A stretch of DNA of 64,000 nt from Dyadobacter tibetensis Y620-1 (lineage in GTDB: Bacteria > Bacteroidota > Bacteroidia > Cytophagales > Spirosomataceae), in the NCBI RefSeq assembly GCF_000566685.1, contig NZ_AZQN01000006.1:1-64000 (forward strand), given 5' to 3'. The notes below the pieces were generated by a model. It was not told where the DNA came from and searched no databases. It saw only the letters and a program-made list of their open reading frames with translations. Below, piece after piece: positions 1 to 7,579 of this stretch (the first letter of the stretch is position 1; each line of letters begins with the position of its first letter). The translations under genes were made by a program, and so were the position numbers.

Positions 1-29
1 CGCGTCTTCAAATCCTGTCATCCCGACCA
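1..29 (+). tRNA. 3' end of a tRNA, probably tRNA-Pro (partial)
   Basis: The first 29 bases read as a tRNA tail: a TTCAAAT T-loop (7-13), a 3' T-stem strand, an acceptor strand CATCCCG, discriminator A and CCA. G72 followed by A73 fits bacterial tRNA-Pro, which carries the unusual C1-G72 pair. The 5' T-stem strand (GCGTC) pairs poorly with the 3' strand, so the identity and integrity of the tRNA are uncertain. The rest lies outside the window. A terminator follows at once, as expected for a tRNA transcript. Confidence 0.5.
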
Positions 30-40
30 AATTGAAGAAA

Positions 41-67
41 GGCTGTCTGCAAAGACGGTCTTTTTTT
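41..67 (+). terminator. Rho-independent terminator of the tRNA
   Basis: An 8-bp stem (41-48 with 53-60, containing two G-T pairs) has a GCAA tetraloop and is followed by seven T residues (61-67). It ends the tRNA transcript, and it argues that the GIY-YIG gene starts downstream of it. Confidence 0.8.
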
Positions 68-79
68 GTAAATTACTAT

Positions 80-325
80 ATGAACTTCATAGTTTATATT
101 TTGTATAGCCCTTCGTTGAGAAAATATTACGTAGGGCAAACGCAGGACTTGGCGGTTCGGCTCGAGCAACATAATGCTGGAAGAGGTAAATTTACTTCTT
201 CTGGCTCTCCTTGGACCTTGGTACATCAACAGTCGTTTGAAAAGAGATCGGAGGCTGTTCGCTTGGAGACTGTTATTAAAAAGCGGGGTATTAGGCGTTA
301 TTTAGAGTCCATTTCACCATTTTGA
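80..325 (+). CDS. GIY-YIG nuclease superfamily protein
   Basis: This small single-domain protein of about 81 residues belongs to the GIY-YIG superfamily (UvrC N-terminal-like or YhbQ-like). The core signature is visible as VYIL followed ten residues later by YYVGQT. A conserved Arg and His follow (RLEQHN), and then a Glu region (RSEAVRLETVIKKR). The start at 80 (MNFIVYIL) is preferred because an upstream in-frame ATG at 32 lies before the tRNA terminator. Such stand-alone proteins are common in Bacteroidota, often next to tRNA or rRNA genes, and their cellular role is not settled. The nuclease function is inferred from the fold only. Confidence 0.8.
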   Translation: MNFIVYILYSPSLRKYYVGQTQDLAVRLEQHNAGRGKFTSSGSPWTLVHQQSFEKRSEAVRLETVIKKRGIRRYLESISPF

Positions 326-509
326 TGGAGTAATCTATCCATATGTTAACTATCCTATTTTCTTCCAACTTCATCCCAGAATTTTGGATTACCTAAATCG
401 GTATGAACCGGGTGAATGCTTCATGGCGGTTCAATATTACGGGTTTGCAGGACCAGTCCTCGACCTACCTATATATGGGCGCTTCAGAAGAAACGATAGA
501 TCGGAAAAA

Positions 510-1385
510 TTACTCCTTCGCCGTCTCTTGCGTAACCCTTTCCATAAAATGCCTCATTTTCTCAATAATAATCTCTCCATCTTCTTCCAAGACGAAATGG
601 CCGGTGTCGAATAGGTTATAGTCGATCTGATTAACGTCTTTTTTATAGGCTGTGGCCCCGCTCTCTGGGAAGAATGCGTCGTTCTTGCCCCAAACAATTA
701 ATAGGGGTGGCTGATGGCTGCGTAGGTATTCCTGCCAGGCAGGATACAGTTTCAAATTATTTTGATAGTCGTAGAACAGGTCCATGCTGATCTTGTGGGC
801 GTGAGGCTTCGACAGGTTCAGATAATCCAGATTCCAGGTGTCAGGATTAACATTTTCAGGATTGCGCGTGCCGTGGGTGTATTGCCATTCCAGTGCTGCC
901 AATGTAAAGGTCGGTGCTAATGCTTTCTCCGTTTCCTCATTTCTGTTGGCCCATAGGGCTCTGATATCCTTCCAGGCTTCACCCAGCCCTTCTTCATAGG
1001 CATTGCCGTTCTGGTTGATGATAGCCGTAATCCTATCTGGATGCGCCGTTGCAATTCTAAATCCTACCGGAGAGCCGTAATCTTGTATCATTAGAGCATA
1101 TGTCCTTAACTCTTTTTGTTCCAGAAATAAGTTTATCGTGTTGGCTATGTTGTCAAAGGTGTAATGGTATTCCGAGGGATCGGGATAGTCACTGTTTCCG
1201 AAACCAGGATAATCGGGCGCTATTAAATAATAGGCATCGGATAATTGTTCCAGCACTTTTCTGTATTGATGAGAGGAAGAAGGAAAACCGTGCAATAGAA
1301 TAATAGTAGGATTCTGCGGATTTCCGGCCTCCCGGTAGGCGATTTTGACACCATTAACATCAGTTTTTTTGTATTTGGTTCGCAT
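510..1385 (-). CDS. alpha/beta hydrolase, haloalkane dehalogenase / epoxide hydrolase type
   Basis: This is an alpha/beta-hydrolase of about 291 residues with an Asp nucleophile. Numbered from the preferred Met at 1385, it shows the oxyanion motif HGFP (32-35), nucleophile Asp102 in IQDYGSP, acid Asp236 in WGKNDAFF and His263 in DTGHFV. The Q-D-Y-G elbow is that of haloalkane dehalogenases and epoxide hydrolases rather than Ser esterases. Family knowledge therefore suggests hydrolysis of an epoxide, halide or small ester, but the substrate cannot be read from the sequence. A further in-frame ATG at 1433 would add 16 polar residues. The gene is transcribed in the same direction as the TetR gene behind it, and an inverted-repeat operator lies just upstream (1453-1468), so repression by that TetR is likely. 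Confidence 0.85.
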   Translation of the reverse strand: MRTKYKKTDVNGVKIAYREAGNPQNPTIILLHGFPSSSHQYRKVLEQLSDAYYLIAPDYPGFGNSDYPDPSEYHYTFDNIANTINLFLEQKELRTYALMIQDYGSPVGFRIATAHPDRITAIINQNGNAYEEGLGEAWKDIRALWANRNEETEKALAPTFTLAALEWQYTHGTRNPENVNPDTWNLDYLNLSKPHAHKISMDLFYDYQNNLKLYPAWQEYLRSHQPPLLIVWGKNDAFFPESGATAYKKDVNQIDYNLFDTGHFVLEEDGEIIIEKMRHFMERVTQETAKE

Positions 1386-1452
1386 AATAAGATGGGTTTT
1401 GTTTTGAATTAATTGCTCCTTTTTGATCCTCAATGATCTATAGTAAATAATA

Positions 1453-1468
1453 TACCGAACATTCGGTA
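1453..1468. promoter_or_regulatory. TetR-type operator upstream of the hydrolase
   Basis: A perfect inverted repeat, TACCGAA-CA-TTCGGTA, lies between the hydrolase start and the end of the TetR gene. Its near twin lies upstream of the TetR gene at 2081. The repeated arms and their placement before both genes make it the probable binding site of the TetR protein encoded between them. Confidence 0.75.
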
Positions 1469-1488
1469 AATTATTTATTTAAATTTTT

Positions 1489-2052
1489 TTAAGTCTTCAA
1501 ATACCTTTTTTCAATATTGATCAAGGCTTTTTCAAAGATGCTGCTATCATCCAGGGCTTTCGTCAAAATTAGACTCCCTTGTATATCAATTAAGGATTGA
1601 ACCGCCAACTCTCTGGCCTTTGCTGGTGAGAGGCTCAGATCCTTGCCCAGCTTGGTAAATGCTTCAATCCAATCATTAATGCCTTCCCTGATATTCTCCT
1701 GAAAAAGAGACAAACCTTGTTGCATGGAAAATGCTCTGAAAATGCAGGTTTCCTTTCCTCCGTCATACAAAGTTCGGATTTGAGCCAATGCGTCTGTGAG
1801 CCTTATACTGGGTTGGCGATCGTTTATGGTGAGGGCCCTGAACACATTATTTTGTACCCATAGATCCATGTGAGAAATTACAGCTTCGGCCATTTCCTGC
1901 TTTCCATTGGGGAATCTATGGTATAAACTAGCCTTTTTTAGTCCAGTCACTTCGGCTAACTCATTCAGACTTGCCCCCTCATACCCTTTGCTTCTGAACA
2001 CGGTGGTAAGCGCCGTAATCAAATCTTGATCTAAAATTTTCTGTGGTCTCAT
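1489..2052 (-). CDS. TetR/AcrR family transcriptional regulator
   Basis: This 187-residue protein has an N-terminal TetR-type helix-turn-helix (about residues 10-60; ASLNELAEVTGLKKASLYH covers the recognition helix). The rest is a helical ligand-binding region, and a Cys (ETCIFRAF) sits near the pocket as in the LmrA/YxaF-like group. It is encoded between two copies of a TACCGAA/TTCGGTA inverted repeat. One lies before its own start and one before the alpha/beta hydrolase, so it probably represses both itself and the hydrolase until a small-molecule inducer binds. The inducer is unknown; a hydrolase substrate or product is a reasonable guess. Confidence 0.9.
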   Translation of the reverse strand: MRPQKILDQDLITALTTVFRSKGYEGASLNELAEVTGLKKASLYHRFPNGKQEMAEAVISHMDLWVQNNVFRALTINDRQPSIRLTDALAQIRTLYDGGKETCIFRAFSMQQGLSLFQENIREGINDWIEAFTKLGKDLSLSPAKARELAVQSLIDIQGSLILTKALDDSSIFEKALINIEKRYLKT

Positions 2053-2080
2053 ACAACAAAGTTACAGTAAAATTGAAATA

Positions 2081-2096
2081 TACCAAACGTTCGGTA
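2081..2096. promoter_or_regulatory. TetR-type operator upstream of the tetR gene
   Basis: TACCAAA-CG-TTCGGTA is an inverted repeat with one mismatch. It sits 28 bases before the TetR start and shares its arms with the site at 1453. It is the likely autoregulation site. Confidence 0.72.
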
Positions 2097-2504
2097 ATTA
2101 TATCTTGGAAATTTAGGAATTGGAGAACATATTTGATATTGCGTCGCCAGTAGGTATCCTATCCTATATGAATATGGAGCGCTACCTAATATGGAATTAT
2201 TTATGACCCTCCGGCACGGTGTCCAAGCCATGATAGGTTACGAAGGTTAAGAGACGAAGCATATACTGAAAGAGCCTGTTTTAATATACAGGAAGAGTAA
2301 GAAGAGTATTAAATTAGTAAATGACGGAAGAATGCTACTTTACCCAAGTAAGGGGAACACCTTCCTGCCTTATTCTAATATGAAGGAATGAGAAGGAAAT
2401 CCTGAAATGTTTCAATCTTTAAGAAAGAAACGTCTTCAATAACTTAGTCGTTATCTTCTGACCGACGATATTATTCAAAAAAATCTTGAATAAATATTAG
2501 GGAA
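2097..2504. other. Intergenic region without a gene
   Basis: About 400 bases separate the divergent TetR and sigma-factor genes. No convincing coding sequence, RNA gene or strong hairpin is visible. It must hold the promoter of the sigma-factor operon, but no clear TTTG / TAnnTTTG Bacteroidota promoter pair stood out. Confidence 0.6.
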
Positions 2505-3101
2505 ATGACCGCTCCATGGAACCTTAGCAAAAAGGATGAATTCATGCATGACTCCCATACTACAGATAGCGAACTTGTATCTTCTCTGAAAGGAGGGGAT
2601 GAACACGCCTTTGAAATGATTTACCGAAGATACTGGAAGTTTCTTTATCGCTATGCCTTTCGTCAGTTGGGTGTGAGAGAGGAAGCGGAGGAGGTAATAC
2701 ATGACCTTATGACGTCTTTATGGCAGAATAGACAGCAAACCATAATTCAAAATCTGAAAATATATCTGTTTATTTCAGCGAGAAATTTGATAAATAAATC
2801 CATTAGGTCGCAGATTAATTTAAGAAGATTCAGGGAGCATCAGATGATCCAGGGCATAATCGATCATACAGACGATGATATAACCTGGAGTGATTCTGAC
2901 TTACATACGGCAATCGAACAGGTATTGCAAAAACTGCCTACAAAAACAGCTCAAATCTTCCGAATGAGTAAACTGGAGCTGCTTCCTGTAAAAAAAATTG
3001 CCTCAAAAATGGAGCTTTCCGATAAGGCAGTTGAATATCATATTACCAAGTCTATTAAGATGCTTAGGCAGCATCTTTATCGGTTTCAATCCCATAATTA
3101 A
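2505..3101 (+). CDS. FecI-type RNA polymerase ECF sigma factor
   Basis: This sigma-70 family protein of 198 residues (or 185 from the internal Met at 2544) has region 2 at about 30-95 (HAFEMIYRRYWKFLYRYAF, then EAEEVIHDLMTSLW). Region 4 lies near the C-terminus (LPTKTAQIFRMSKLE, then VKKIASKMELSDKAVEYHI). It belongs to the Bacteroidota group that pairs with FecR-type anti-sigma factors and TonB-dependent SusC receptors. The next three genes are exactly those (FecR six bases away, then SusC and SusD), so it should switch on the downstream uptake locus when the receptor senses its ligand. Confidence 0.93.
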   Translation: MTAPWNLSKKDEFMHDSHTTDSELVSSLKGGDEHAFEMIYRRYWKFLYRYAFRQLGVREEAEEVIHDLMTSLWQNRQQTIIQNLKIYLFISARNLINKSIRSQINLRRFREHQMIQGIIDHTDDDITWSDSDLHTAIEQVLQKLPTKTAQIFRMSKLELLPVKKIASKMELSDKAVEYHITKSIKMLRQHLYRFQSHN

Positions 3102-3107
3102 GCAGTC

Positions 3108-4085
3108 ATGACACAGCAAGAATTGGACCGGATCATACAGAAATATCAAAGGGGCTGCACTAGCCCCGAAGAAGATGACTTACTCGAGGAATGGGCGAAT
3201 AGTCAACTCGAAGATGGAGAAGATATTGTATTAGCGGAGCGGAATCAAATGGAGGAGGGCTGGAGAAATATTTGCAGACAAACTGGGATGCAGAGGCCAT
3301 GGCCCGGATGGAAGATGCTAGGTATATGGTCAGGATTAGCCGCTACTGTGGCTATTGGTATGCTCTGGATTATACAATCCGATTTTATTGGAAAAAAAGT
3401 GCATCATGGAATTGAATCTATCAATATGGCTGCAAGTCCTCAAAAAGTAATTTTACCAGATGGAAGTCTGGTTTTTCTGGAACAAGGAGCTAAGGTGGTA
3501 ACTGATCAGAGTTATGGTGATTCTCTTCGAACGGTATATCTAACAGGGGAAGCCTTTTTCGATATAGTTTCTAACCCGAAACGCCCTTTCAGGGTTTATG
3601 TAGGGAATTTGGTTACAGAAGTATTAGGTACTAGTTTTCGCATCCGCCCACAGAAGGCTAATAGTACTGTTGAGGTTTCTGTTAGCACAGGGCGGGTTTC
3701 GGTTTATGATTGCGAGATAGATCAGCATTTCAAAAAAAATGGGGTGATTCTCACACCAAACCAAAAAGTAGTTTATGATACACAATATAAGACCTTAAGG
3801 TCGGACATTGTCGACGATCCTAAACCTGTGGTGCTTGATAGTCAGGATATTATTGCAGAGTACGATGAAGTATCCTTCAGTGATATTCTTAAACAAATGC
3901 AGCAGATTTATGGGGTCGAGATCGTCTTATCTAACCCCGCGTTGGGAAAATGTGCTTTTACAGGGAATTTGCGGGGGTTATCCATGTTTAAGCAACTCGA
4001 CTTGATTTGTGGTGTAGTCAATGCCCATTATGAAGTAAGAGGTATTACCATATTTATTTCCGGAACAGGATGTCCATCGGAATAG
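3108..4085 (+). CDS. FecR family anti-sigma factor
   Basis: This 325-residue inner-membrane protein has a cytoplasmic N-terminal part (1-69) that would hold the sigma factor. One membrane segment spans about 70-89 (LGIWSGLAATVAIGMLWII), followed by the periplasmic FecR domain (VILPDGSLVFLEQGAKV to LGTSFRI) and a C-terminal DUF4974-type domain (about 255-320). It starts six bases after the sigma gene, so the two are probably translated from one message. By family knowledge it receives a signal from the STN domain of the neighbouring SusC and releases the sigma factor. Confidence 0.93.
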   Translation: MTQQELDRIIQKYQRGCTSPEEDDLLEEWANSQLEDGEDIVLAERNQMEEGWRNICRQTGMQRPWPGWKMLGIWSGLAATVAIGMLWIIQSDFIGKKVHHGIESINMAASPQKVILPDGSLVFLEQGAKVVTDQSYGDSLRTVYLTGEAFFDIVSNPKRPFRVYVGNLVTEVLGTSFRIRPQKANSTVEVSVSTGRVSVYDCEIDQHFKKNGVILTPNQKVVYDTQYKTLRSDIVDDPKPVVLDSQDIIAEYDEVSFSDILKQMQQIYGVEIVLSNPALGKCAFTGNLRGLSMFKQLDLICGVVNAHYEVRGITIFISGTGCPSE

Positions 4086-4093
4086 AAAGAGTA

Positions 4094-4123
4094 AAACCGG
4101 CAATGCGTCAACATTACCGGTTT
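4094..4123 (+). terminator. Hairpin after fecR, terminator or processing site
   Basis: AAACCGG-c-AATG pairs with CATT-a-CCGGTTT around a six-base loop, giving 11 pairs and one mismatch. It lies nine bases after the FecR stop. It is not followed by a long T run, so it may be a partial terminator or an mRNA-stability element that separates the regulator genes from susC. Confidence 0.55.
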
Positions 4124-4128
4124 GTTAT

Positions 4129-4175
4129 GTGCTCAATGCAAATGGCTGTTTGCATGCCCGTGGGCTTTAGAGCAC
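4129..4175 (+). promoter_or_regulatory. Structured leader upstream of susC (possible three-way junction)
   Basis: GTGCTC (4129-4134) can pair with GAGCAC (4170-4175). Inside it, ATGCAAA/TTTGCAT (4136-4142 with 4149-4155) and GCCC/GGGC (4156-4165) form two further hairpins. The folded leader lies about 40-90 bases before the susC start. I see the pairing in the sequence; a regulatory role is inference. Confidence 0.4.
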
Positions 4176-4217
4176 ACCCGTTTTAACGTCATGTCTAACC
4201 TAAAACTATGTGAATGT

Positions 4218-7200
4218 ATGTACAATTCTTTACAGATTCCAATTTTTCTTTGGACCATTATGAAAATTTCTTTCCAACAGTTCGTCCTGCTGCTGCTCTT
4301 TTCGGGGCTTACATATGCACGAGATGCGCTAGGGCAGGAATTGTTAAAAACGAATATGACGATTATGGTGAAAGAAGTCCCCTTGAAGGCAGTATTGCAC
4401 CGTATAGAGAAAAAGGCACCCCTGCATTTTGTTTATAGCTCCAGTTCAATAAACATTCATCAGAAGGTAAGTGTCAACGTAGAAGCCAGGCCATTAGATG
4501 AAATATTAGGAACGCTTTTGACGCCGCTTTCGATAGGCTATAGAATATCAGAAAATAGAATTATGCTTTATGAATCTCAGCAAAGAATAATTCCCCCCGC
4601 AATGGACAAACTTAAAAATTCTCCACCTCAATTATTAGACGTTAAAGGAGAGGTAATTGATGAAAAAGGAATGGGGTTGCCAGGGGTTAATATTCTGCTC
4701 AAGGGGACTTCAATAGGTACTACAACCGATGCTGAGGGAGCTTTCTTTATCTCTATACCCAGAAATATCTTAGAACCTACCCTTATGATATCGTTTATCG
4801 GTTATGAAAGCCAGATGATAGCCCTAGATAATAAGGACTTCGTATCTATTCAACTCCAACCAGATGTTCAGGCCCTGGGGGAAGTAGTGGTAGTGGGCTA
4901 TGGTACACAAAAAAAGAGTGATCTGACTGGATCTGTTGCGCGGGCAAATATCGATGCCTTTCGGGAATCACCAAATGTCAATCTGGCCCAGTCCTTGCAA
5001 GGAACCGTACCAGGGCTGAATATTGGTCAGGTAACCAGTGCAGGGCAAAGTCCTGCCATATCTGTAAGGGGGAGGACAACTATTAACGGAAATCAGAATG
5101 TACTTTTGGTTGTCGATGGCATTATATTTTCGGGTAGTATGAGCGATCTTAACCCTGCAGATATAGAGTCTGTAGATGTGTTAAAAGATCCTAGTAGTAT
5201 GGCCATTTATGGGGCCCAGGCAGCAAACGGAGTTATCCTGATTACTACTAAAAGTGGGGGTAAAGAAAGTAAACCTGTATTTAATTATTCTGGAAGTTAT
5301 TCTACTCAAAATCCAAGTAATGCGCTCACGTTATTAGATAGAGAGGGGTTTTTAAAGAAGTCTGCCGATATCGATTGGAAAAAATCATTTTTGGCTCCTG
5401 ATTATACTACGCCCAATCCGGATTACACCTACTTAGATGTTGTCAACGATCCTCCTCTCAGGGAGGGGTTTGAAAATGGGTCTAATTATAACTGGTGGGA
5501 TAATACCACGGGGCCAGGTTTTATTATAAGCCACAATTTAAGTGTACGAGGTGCCGGAGAAAGGACATCCTACTTTCTTTCTGGAGGATACACCAAACAA
5601 AAGGGCTTTGTAATGAATGATAAATTTCAGCGCATTACAACCAGAATTAATATAGAAAATAAGGTCTTTGACTGGTTCAAAGTGGGGACTCAGACCTTCG
5701 CCTCCTTTTCCGATTTCTCCGGAGTGGCTCCAAACTTATATGGTATCACCATCATGTCTCCATTGGTTAAGCCTACCAACGAGGATGGCTCCTTTATCCT
5801 GAACCCGAATGGTACGAATAATGCTAACCCCTTCTTGGTAGCCCAAGCTGCTGATTATGATAAAAGAAATAGTTTGTTCGGGAATGTTTACGCTAACATA
5901 GATCTCCCATTTATACGCGGACTTTCTTATCGTTTAAATTATGGACATACCTTGGCATGGACCCGTCATTTTGGAAGTAATCCTTACTCGAATGGAGCAG
6001 CAGGTGAGGCATTTAAGATCAATAGCAATTCTTATGACTGGACATTGGATCATATTTTAAACTATAAAAAAAATATTGGTGAGAATCATAAGCTGGATTT
6101 AACAGTAGTTGCGGGCCGCAGAGAACGTAATTATGAAAATACGAATGCCACAGGATCAAACTTCACCAATTTGCGATTAAAATATCATGATTTGAGCTTA
6201 GGAGCTATTAAAAATATATCTTCTTCGGCCTGGGATGAAAGTTATATTTACCAGACGGGAAGGATCAATTATGAGTTTAAGTATAAGTATCTGCTTACTG
6301 CTACTTTAAGACGAGACGGTTTTTCGGGCTTTGCCGAAAATGCTAAAACGGCTCTTTTCCCTTCAGTGGGGTTAGGGTGGGTGCTCAGCGAAGAATCGTT
6401 TATGCGTTCACCTGCCATCAATCTCCTCAAATTAAGAAGTTCTTACGGCACCAATGGTAATTTAGTGAACCGATATGCATCTTTAGCCCGATTGAACATG
6501 TATCCCGCCTATGTATTTGGAGATGGTGGTGGAACCGAGTTTGGGCAAATGGTAACGACCTTGGCTAATCCCGACCTCTCCTGGGAAACCACCACAGGTT
6601 TCAACTTCGGTCTGGACTTTGCCATTTTGAAAAATCGAGTTTCAGGAAATCTGGATTTCTATTCTACTAAAACGAATGACCTGATCTTTGATGTCAATAT
6701 CCCTGAGGTAACAGGTTTTAATAAAATAACCTCTAATGTAGGGAAAATAGCCAATCGAGGAGCGGAACTGGTTTTGAATGGTAAATTGATAAGCAAAAGG
6801 GAATTTAGTTGGGATATTAATTTCAATATCGCCTCTAACCAGAATAAAGTAGTTTCGCTATTAGGACAGGATAATGATGGGGATGGTAAAGAGGACGACT
6901 TGGTGGCAAGTGGATTGTTTATTGGTCAACCCTTGGGTGCTATTTATGATTATGAGTCGGAGGGGATCATTCAGCTAGGAGATAGCGCACCCTCTGGATT
7001 CTTTGTGGGTACGCATAAAATTATAGATCAAAATAACGATGGCTTTTATGATGCCAATGACCGGGTAATTCGAGGTAAGAAAGAAGCCGCTTATAATTTT
7101 GGTATCTTAAATGAATTGAAGTATCGGAATTTTAATTTTCGATTTTTCATAAATTCTATTCAAGGCGGTCGTCAGGGCTATTTGGGGTTAAATATGCCTA

Positions 7201-7559
7201 CCAGTTTGGGCATAGGAGATAATATCAGACGGAATAATCTTTGGAAGGAATTCGATTACTGGACACCCTCCAATCCCAATGCGCGCTACAGAGGGCTAGA
7301 CCAGGGGCCGGCTACGGAATATAATGTGTATGGCAATAGAAGTTTTGTACGACTTCAGGATATTACTCTATCCTATAACATAGACAAAGAAAAGTTAGAA
7401 GCGCTGCATATACAGGATATAAAATTGTTTGTGAGTGCAAAAAATTTAGCTACCTGGACTAATTGGGTCGGCTGGGATCCGGAAACCGGTAGCGGGCTGG
7501 ATGCCAATGGACGACCTGTCATGCGTGCATGGACCTTGGGTATTAACCTCCGATTTTAA
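4218..7559 (+). CDS. SusC/RagA family TonB-linked outer-membrane protein with STN domain
   Basis: From the start at 4218 (MYNSLQIP) this is 1113 residues; a Met at 4260 (MKISFQQF) would place the signal peptide at the very N-terminus. In order: signal sequence, STN signalling domain (about 47-118), carboxypeptidase-regulatory-like domain (about 141-220; KGTSIGTTTDAEG), the SusC motif EVVVVGYGTQKK (about 222-233), plug, and a 22-strand-type barrel ending in the aromatic residue of INLRF. It imports oligosaccharides through the outer membrane with TonB energy, and the STN domain signals to the upstream FecR. SusD and a sulfatase follow, so the ligand is probably a sulfated glycan. Confidence 0.95.
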   Translation: MYNSLQIPIFLWTIMKISFQQFVLLLLFSGLTYARDALGQELLKTNMTIMVKEVPLKAVLHRIEKKAPLHFVYSSSSINIHQKVSVNVEARPLDEILGTLLTPLSIGYRISENRIMLYESQQRIIPPAMDKLKNSPPQLLDVKGEVIDEKGMGLPGVNILLKGTSIGTTTDAEGAFFISIPRNILEPTLMISFIGYESQMIALDNKDFVSIQLQPDVQALGEVVVVGYGTQKKSDLTGSVARANIDAFRESPNVNLAQSLQGTVPGLNIGQVTSAGQSPAISVRGRTTINGNQNVLLVVDGIIFSGSMSDLNPADIESVDVLKDPSSMAIYGAQAANGVILITTKSGGKESKPVFNYSGSYSTQNPSNALTLLDREGFLKKSADIDWKKSFLAPDYTTPNPDYTYLDVVNDPPLREGFENGSNYNWWDNTTGPGFIISHNLSVRGAGERTSYFLSGGYTKQKGFVMNDKFQRITTRINIENKVFDWFKVGTQTFASFSDFSGVAPNLYGITIMSPLVKPTNEDGSFILNPNGTNNANPFLVAQAADYDKRNSLFGNVYANIDLPFIRGLSYRLNYGHTLAWTRHFGSNPYSNGAAGEAFKINSNSYDWTLDHILNYKKNIGENHKLDLTVVAGRRERNYENTNATGSNFTNLRLKYHDLSLGAIKNISSSAWDESYIYQTGRINYEFKYKYLLTATLRRDGFSGFAENAKTALFPSVGLGWVLSEESFMRSPAINLLKLRSSYGTNGNLVNRYASLARLNMYPAYVFGDGGGTEFGQMVTTLANPDLSWETTTGFNFGLDFAILKNRVSGNLDFYSTKTNDLIFDVNIPEVTGFNKITSNVGKIANRGAELVLNGKLISKREFSWDINFNIASNQNKVVSLLGQDNDGDGKEDDLVASGLFIGQPLGAIYDYESEGIIQLGDSAPSGFFVGTHKIIDQNNDGFYDANDRVIRGKKEAAYNFGILNELKYRNFNFRFFINSIQGGRQGYLGLNMPTSLGIGDNIRRNNLWKEFDYWTPSNPNARYRGLDQGPATEYNVYGNRSFVRLQDITLSYNIDKEKLEALHIQDIKLFVSAKNLATWTNWVGWDPETGSGLDANGRPVMRAWTLGINLRF

Positions 7560-7579
7560 ATTCCTAAACCCTTAGAATT

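Noticed and set aside
384-621. Two short open frames on the plus strand before and across the end of the hydrolase gene
   Set aside because: They overlap the 3' end of a well-supported gene in antisense, have no recognisable domain and no plausible start context.
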